DNA of 64,000 nt from assembly GCA_963731625.1 (NCBI GenBank), contig CAVSWH010000023.1, forward strand, positions 186,001 through 250,000, in the 5' to 3' direction. Position numbers and translations under genes: made by a program. Under the pieces are notes generated by a model that had not been told where the DNA came from, did not search any database, and worked only from the letters and a program-made list of their open reading frames with translations. The stretch is from PALSA-555 sp963731625. GTDB lineage: Bacteria; Actinomycetota; Acidimicrobiia; IMCC26256; PALSA-555. The first letter of the stretch is position 1. The number at the start of each line of letters is the position of its first letter. Positions 59,954 through 64,000 of the stretch are shown piece by piece.

Positions 59954-61300
59954 CCAGCTGAGCGGCGCGAGCTGCGCCGTGGTCGGCTCGGCGCAGCAGA
60001 ACCACGGCTCGCTCAGGCGGGGGATCCGCGCGGCGCGGTCGGCGTCGACGGTGACGGCGGGCAGCCCGAGGGCGTCGCGTACCCGCGAGTAGACCTCGGG
60101 GATGGGCGTGCCGGCGCCGAGCGCCTCCTCGACGAGCGCGGCGAGCTCCGCCTGGAGCCGGTCCATCGCCGGGTCGGCGGCGCGCCACGTGTGGCTCAGG
60201 CGCTGGGGGTCGTACTCGCCGAGGTAGGGGGCGAGGTCTGGATGGTCGAGCAGCAGTGACCCGGGGGGGAGCAGGAGCCGGATCGTGTACTGGACCGGGT
60301 CGACGTTGCCGACGAGATCGTGGTCGGCGACGAACTCGACCAGGGCCCGCAGCGTGGCGAGCGTCGTCCAGGGCGTGAAGGGCAGCCAGGAGGGTCGGAC
60401 CTCGATGCCCTCGGCGCGCAGCACCGCGACGGCGGCCGCCTCGTCGGCCGTCGTGTGCCCCTTGTCGAGGCGGGCGAGCGTCGCGTCGTCCACACACTCG
60501 AACGCGCTCACGACGAACAGGCAGCCGGCGGCCGCCATCACCGGCCAGGTGTCGCGGTGGGCGAGGATGTGCTCGACCTTGACGGTGCAGTCGAAGGTCA
60601 CGTCCGGGAACGCGCCGTGCACGGCGTCGACGACGCGGCGCGCGTGGTGCACGCCGTTGAAGAAGTCGGGGTCGGCGAACGTGACGTGCTGCGCACCCGC
60701 GGCGATCTGCTGGGCGACGTCGCCCAGCACCGCGTCGACCGACGCGATGCGGATCCGGCCGTCATAGACGACGGGCACCGGGCAGTGGCGGCAACGGTGG
60801 GCGCAGCCCCGGCTCGCCTCGACGACGGCCACCAGACGTTCGTCGTCGCCCTGCACCAGTCGCGCGTAGCGATCGAGCGACGGCAACAGGTCCCGCGCCG
60901 GTGCCACCGCGTCGGCGGCGGCGGGACGGCCCAGGTGCACCACGCGGCCGTCGTCGTGTCCCTCGACCCAGTCGAGGAGCGCCGTGTCGGTCTCGCCGGC
61001 GAGGACGCGATCGGCTCGATCGGCCATGGCCTGGCCGTAGAGGCCGAAGCACGCGACCGGAAGCGTGGGACGGCGGCGGCGCACGTCGTCGATGACCTCG
61101 CGCGCCAGGCGCGTCGCGGTGTGCATCGGGACGGAGCACGCGAGCCGGTCGGCCCAGGCCACGAGGTCCGGGTCCCACGGGTCGACCGCGAGGTCGCGGC
61201 AGCGCACCTCGTGACCGGCGGCCCGGAGGCGGGCCGCAGGCTGCGCGACGCCGAGCGGCTGACGGCCGAGCTCGTAACACGACACCAACGCGACGCGCAT
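59950..61300 (-). CDS. CCAEP-tail B12-binding-type radical SAM protein (3' end probably frameshifted)
   Basis: About 450 residues. N-terminal cobalamin-binding-like region (VALVSCYELGRQPLG...RLRAAGHEVRCRDL), the radical SAM cluster CAHRCRHCPVPVVY (C-x3-C-x2-C) at about residue 170, later YTIRLLLPPGSLLLDHP, and a C-terminal WFCCAEPTTAQL. The CCAEP ending marks the CUAEP/CCAEP-tail family, in which selenocysteine can replace the second cysteine. In frame, the ORF runs on to 59330 through other genes in a non-protein-like reading. A stop (TAG at 59952-59950) is one base out of frame; the length, 1351 bp, is one over a multiple of three. Function unknown. ATG 61300 has TACCCT 6 nt upstream. Confidence 0.8.
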
Positions 61301-61306
61301 CGGTCG

Positions 61307-61312
61307 AGGGTA
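61307..61312 (-). promoter_or_regulatory. -10-like element of the radical SAM gene
   Basis: TACCCT on the minus strand, 6 nt before ATG 61300, within the 29-bp gap after the ATP-grasp stop. It suggests an independent leaderless transcript. Confidence 0.4.
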
Positions 61313-61329
61313 CCCGGGGGTCGGCGGCG

Positions 61330-62520
61330 TCACGCGATGTCGACGTCGAGGTGCGCGTGCGCGCGGCGCAGGGTGGCCTCGACCTCGGCCGGCGTGGCGC
61401 CGCGCGCGAAGAGGAACCCGAGGTAGCGGTCGCCCTCAGGGAGCATCCGGACGGGACGGCCCCGCGGGATCGTCACCTCGAGGCCGACGACGCCCGGCAC
61501 CCCGCGGGCGGCGTCCTGGCCGTGGACGCCGCGCAGCGTGCCCGTCCGCGGGATGGGCAGCATCATCACGCCGGCGGCCTGCGCCTCGCGGGTGAGGTCG
61601 TCGAGCGGCAGGTCGAGGGCGTGGCGCAAGATGACCTCCTCGAGGCTGATGCCCGCGCCGAGGCGGAGCGTGCGGGCGCACAGCCCGCCGATCGAGCGCG
61701 CCGCGACCTCGAGCAGCCAGGCCCGCCCGGCGTCGTCGACGCGGAGCTCGGCGTGCACGGGGCCCTCGGTGAGGCCGAGCGCGCGGGTGGCGTCGGCCGT
61801 GACCCGCTCCACGGCGGCGAGGGTGTCGGGCGGGAGGCGGGACGGCGTGACGTAGATCGTCTCCTCGAACGTGGGGCCCTCGAGCGGGTCCGGCTTGTCG
61901 AAGACGGCGAGGACGACGAGGCGACCGTCGCGCAGCAGCCCCTCGACGGCGACCTCCGCGCCCGGCACGTACTGCTCGACCAGCAGCGGCGCGCCGTCGA
62001 CGATCGCCGAGACCCGGTGCGCGGCGGCGCGGGCCGCGTCGGGGTCGTCGGCGCGCAGGACCCCCCGGCTGGCCGAGCCCCGGGTCGGCTTCACGACGCG
62101 GGGCCACCCGACCTCGGGCAGGTCGTCGAGGTCCTCGAGCCGGGCGTACCGCGGCTGGGCGACCTCGGCGGCCGCGAGCGCGTCGCGCATCGCCGCCTTG
62201 TCGCGCGTCCGGGCCACGGCGCTCGGCGGGTTGTGCGGGAACCCGAGGCGCTCGCCGGCCCGGGCGGCCACGACGACGCCCTGCTCGTCGACGGCGACGA
62301 CTGCGTCGATCGGGTGACGCGCGTCGACCGCCTCGATTGTGGCGGCCGCCGCCTCGGCGTCGTCGAGGGGCACGGCGACGGCTCGGTCGCCCATGCTCGC
62401 CGCGAGGGGCGACGTCTCGTCCGACGCGACGACGACCTCCACGCCCAGTGCGTGCGCCGCGGCGAGGAAGTCCGCGGCGCGATACGTCGCCGTCGGCACG
62501 AGCAGGAGGACGCGAGGCAC
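61330..62520 (-). CDS. ATP-grasp domain protein
   Basis: 396-residue ATP-dependent ligase of unknown substrate. An N-terminal Rossmann-like part (PRVLLLVPTATYRAADFLAAA, VVASDETSPLA), then ATP-grasp landmarks: TRDKAAMRDALAAA, WPRVVKPTRGSASRGV (ATP-binding Lys and Gly loop), LVEQYVPGAEVAVEGLL, and the metal site HAELRVDDAGRAWLLEVAARSIGG. It resembles carbamoyl-phosphate/PurK-like amino acid ligases. It lies 29 bp before the radical SAM gene on the same strand, so the two may act together. GTG 62520. Confidence 0.88.
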   Translation of the reverse strand: MPRVLLLVPTATYRAADFLAAAHALGVEVVVASDETSPLAASMGDRAVAVPLDDAEAAAATIEAVDARHPIDAVVAVDEQGVVVAARAGERLGFPHNPPSAVARTRDKAAMRDALAAAEVAQPRYARLEDLDDLPEVGWPRVVKPTRGSASRGVLRADDPDAARAAAHRVSAIVDGAPLLVEQYVPGAEVAVEGLLRDGRLVVLAVFDKPDPLEGPTFEETIYVTPSRLPPDTLAAVERVTADATRALGLTEGPVHAELRVDDAGRAWLLEVAARSIGGLCARTLRLGAGISLEEVILRHALDLPLDDLTREAQAAGVMMLPIPRTGTLRGVHGQDAARGVPGVVGLEVTIPRGRPVRMLPEGDRYLGFLFARGATPAEVEATLRRAHAHLDVDIA

Positions 62521-62525
62521 CGACC

Positions 62526-62531
62526 TATGAT
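62526..62531 (+). promoter_or_regulatory. -10-like element of the NfuA-type gene
   Basis: TATGAT, 6 nt before ATG 62538. It sits in the 17-bp gap to the divergent ATP-grasp start, so the two promoters must overlap. Confidence 0.45.
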
Positions 62532-62537
62532 GACGCG

Positions 62538-63166
62538 ATGACCGAAGCCACCACCCCCGTGGTCACCGTCACCGACGCGGCCCGTGAGCGCATCGTCGGT
62601 GTGCGATCAGATGAGCCCGACGCCGACGCGCTGGCGCTCTGGATCGAGGTGAACGGCGAGTCCGGCGGCGCGTTCCGCTACACGATGGAGCTCCGGCCGC
62701 TCGCCGACGCGCGCGACGCCGACGTGGTGCAGCGCCACGACGACCTCTCGGTGGTGGTCGACGCCGACAGTGTCGACCGGCTCACCGGCGCGACGCTCGA
62801 CTTCACGGGCGCGGGCATGGTGATGCAGAACCCGAACAAGCCGGCGGCGACGGCGCCGGCGGCGGTGGCCAGGCCACGGCCGATCTGTCGGGCCCGGTCG
62901 CACAAGCCGTCCTCACCGTGCTCGACGCGGAGATCAACCCGGCGATCGCCGCCCATGGCGGGCGGGCCGACCTCGTCGCGGTCGACGACGGCATCGCCTA
63001 TGTCCGGATGTCGGGCGGCTGTCAGGGCTGCGGGCTCGCGGCGGTCACCCTGTCCCAGGGGATCGAGGTCGCGATCCTCGACGCCGTCCCCGAGGTGACC
63101 TCGGTCGTCGACGTCACCGACCACGCCGCGGGCGACAGCCCGTACTACGAGTCGGCGAAGAAGTAA
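62538..63166 (+). pseudogene. NfuA-type Fe-S biogenesis protein, interrupted by a one-base deletion
   Basis: Two frames together give about 209 residues with an A-type-like N-terminal domain (VTVTDAARERIVGVRSDEPDADALALWIEV, LDFTGAGMVMQNPN) and a C-terminal Nfu domain (VLDAEINPAIAAHGG, SGGCQGCGLAAVTL with the cluster-binding C-x2-C, GIEVAILDAVPEV). The shift lies in the GC run at about 62838-62852; adding one G there restores a Gly-rich linker. Length 629 bp, one short of a multiple of three. The C-terminal frame alone has a weak ATG-less start. Probably functional if the indel is an error. It delivers Fe-S clusters, e.g. to aconitase. Confidence 0.85.
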
Positions 63167-63173
63167 TCGCCGG

Positions 63174-63890
63174 TCAGGCGAAGCGCTTCGCGTCCTGCGC
63201 GGCGTAGCGCGCCACACGGGTGTCGGCCGAGGCGGTGGCGACGACGGCGTCGACGACCTCCCCGAGACGAGCGCCCGGGATCGCGCAGGTCATGTCGGTC
63301 GCTGCCATCCCGGTGCGCACCCGGCTGAGCGCGCAGCCCACGCTCGCCGCGACCTCACCGGCCTCCTTCGCGACCGCGACGATGTGGCACTGCGGCTTCG
63401 AGTCGATGCGCAGGCCCGGCAGCGCGTCGACGAGCACCATGAGCTGCTTGCCGTTCACTCGCAGCAGCACGACATCGGGGTCGACCGGGGTGTCCGCGAG
63501 CGGCCCGTAGGTGACCGAACCCGGGCGGGCCTGCACGGCCGGGATCTGTGGCATGACGTCCATCGTCACCCACCCGGCGTCGAGCAGCGTCGAGACGTCG
63601 GTGCGGCCCGCGACCTCCTCGAGGGTCCGGAACCCGTGGGTCACGCTGCCGACCGAGCAGTTGGCGTGATCGGCGGCCACCGTCGAGAACGTGCGGTCGA
63701 GCGCGTGGGTCCAGAACACGCACCCGGCCGGGACGCGGCCGGTGCGGCCGTCGTCGGTCGGCGCCGGCATCGGCGCGTCGAACGCGGCGACGCCGGTCGG
63801 CGGCGCGTCGTGGAAGGTGATCGCGATCGGCGGTGAGCCGAGCACGAGCGCGTCGCTCAGCTGCGTGGCGAGGTCGGACCACGTGGTCAT
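63174..63890 (-). CDS. DUF169 family protein
   Basis: 238 residues. SPPIAITFHDAPP, AGCVFWTHALDRTFSTVAADHANCSVGSVTHGF (cysteine-containing core; landmarks GCVFW and ANCSVG), VLLRVNGKQLMVLVDAL, and the C-terminal GCALSRVRTGMA and MTCAIPGARL match the DUF169 family, which has several conserved cysteines and may bind an Fe-S cluster or metal. Function unknown. ATG 63890 has TAGGGT 6 nt upstream. Confidence 0.88.
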   Translation of the reverse strand: MTTWSDLATQLSDALVLGSPPIAITFHDAPPTGVAAFDAPMPAPTDDGRTGRVPAGCVFWTHALDRTFSTVAADHANCSVGSVTHGFRTLEEVAGRTDVSTLLDAGWVTMDVMPQIPAVQARPGSVTYGPLADTPVDPDVVLLRVNGKQLMVLVDALPGLRIDSKPQCHIVAVAKEAGEVAASVGCALSRVRTGMAATDMTCAIPGARLGEVVDAVVATASADTRVARYAAQDAKRFA

Positions 63891-63896
63891 CTGCGC

Positions 63897-63902
63897 ACCC
63901 TA
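63897..63902 (-). promoter_or_regulatory. -10-like element of the DUF169 gene
   Basis: TAGGGT on the minus strand, 6 nt before ATG 63890. Confidence 0.45.
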
Positions 63903-63940
63903 CCCACGGGGGCGCGGGCCGGAACGCCTCGAACCTGGGC

Positions 63941-64000
63941 TCACGCGCCGCGGAGGGCGCGCATCTTCGCGACGACCTCGGGGAAGGCCGCGACGAACGC
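63941..64000 (-). CDS. C-terminal end of a gene continuing beyond the window
   Basis: The last 19 codons and TGA stop of a minus-strand reading frame, ending VAKMRALRGA. High-GC codon use fits a real gene and it is followed by about 40 bp without coding, but the product cannot be named from so little. Confidence 0.35.
   Translation of the reverse strand, partial: AFVAAFPEVVAKMRALRGA

Noticed and set aside
59965..60000. Selenocysteine in the CUAEP-type tail
   Set aside because: The codons read Cys-Cys here (no in-frame TGA), so no recoding is needed.

Overview
The window is very GC-rich and rich in GTG starts, with dense gene packing and many stop/start overlaps of the GTGA or ATGA type. Gene content (several enoyl-CoA hydratases, acyl-CoA dehydrogenases, P450s, DUF3054 and DUF5317 proteins, actinobacterial class E-type sortase, NATD1-type GNAT, mitochondrial-type aconitase) points to an actinobacterium, most likely of the Acidimicrobiia type. 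This is an inference from family recognition only; there is no rRNA or tRNA gene in the window.

Layout: 1-4.2 kb holds two back-to-back drug-type ABC exporters and a MarR regulator. 4.2-7.2 kb is a molybdate uptake operon with its HTH-Mop regulator. 7.3-9.6 kb holds an AlkB-like oxygenase, a flippase-like membrane protein and a DUF3054 protein. 9.6-16 kb is a six-gene, translationally coupled acyl-CoA catabolic operon (MaoC-like, three crotonases, acyl-CoA dehydrogenase, AMP-ligase), followed by a secreted repeat protein. 17-22.5 kb holds two P450s, a glyoxalase-fold protein, an unknown protein and an amidohydrolase. 22.6-26.9 kb holds PlsY-like, MFS, DegV, alpha/beta hydrolase and CysQ-like genes. 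27-31.1 kb holds two small exported proteins, an acyl-CoA dehydrogenase under a clear inverted repeat, and an HD-GYP membrane protein. 31.2-38.5 kb is a mixed set (SRPBCC, AttH-like, GNAT, GH4, RibD-like reductase, TetR, frameshifted aldo/keto reductase, glycosyltransferase).

The stretch 38.5-46.3 kb has visibly lower GC than its flanks. It holds a frameshifted unknown protein, a 29-residue hydrophobic micro-ORF with the strongest Shine-Dalgarno site in the window, a membrane protein with a degenerate HD-GYP domain, a DUF5317 protein, a crotonase, a sigma factor fused to a zinc-binding anti-sigma-like tail, a large membrane protein overlapping it, and an acyl-CoA carboxylase beta subunit. It is the best candidate for an undescribed (signalling) system.

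46.3-48.3 kb holds a free biotinyl domain, a crotonase and a sortase. 48.4-54.9 kb is a complete System I cytochrome c maturation operon (ccmABCDEFGHI), including a 39-residue CcmD. 55-59.5 kb holds cyclophilin, AlkA-like glycosylase, an MpaB-type protein and aconitase. 59.5-64 kb holds a lipoprotein, a CCAEP-tail radical SAM protein next to an ATP-grasp protein, a frameshifted NfuA-type protein and a DUF169 protein.

Two window-wide patterns stand out. First, TANNNT-like -10 elements sit about 6-10 nt upstream of many start codons, which suggests leaderless transcription. Second, convergent neighbours repeatedly share overlapping stop codons (CTAG/CTAA). Four genes carry apparent single-base indels, which may be assembly errors.
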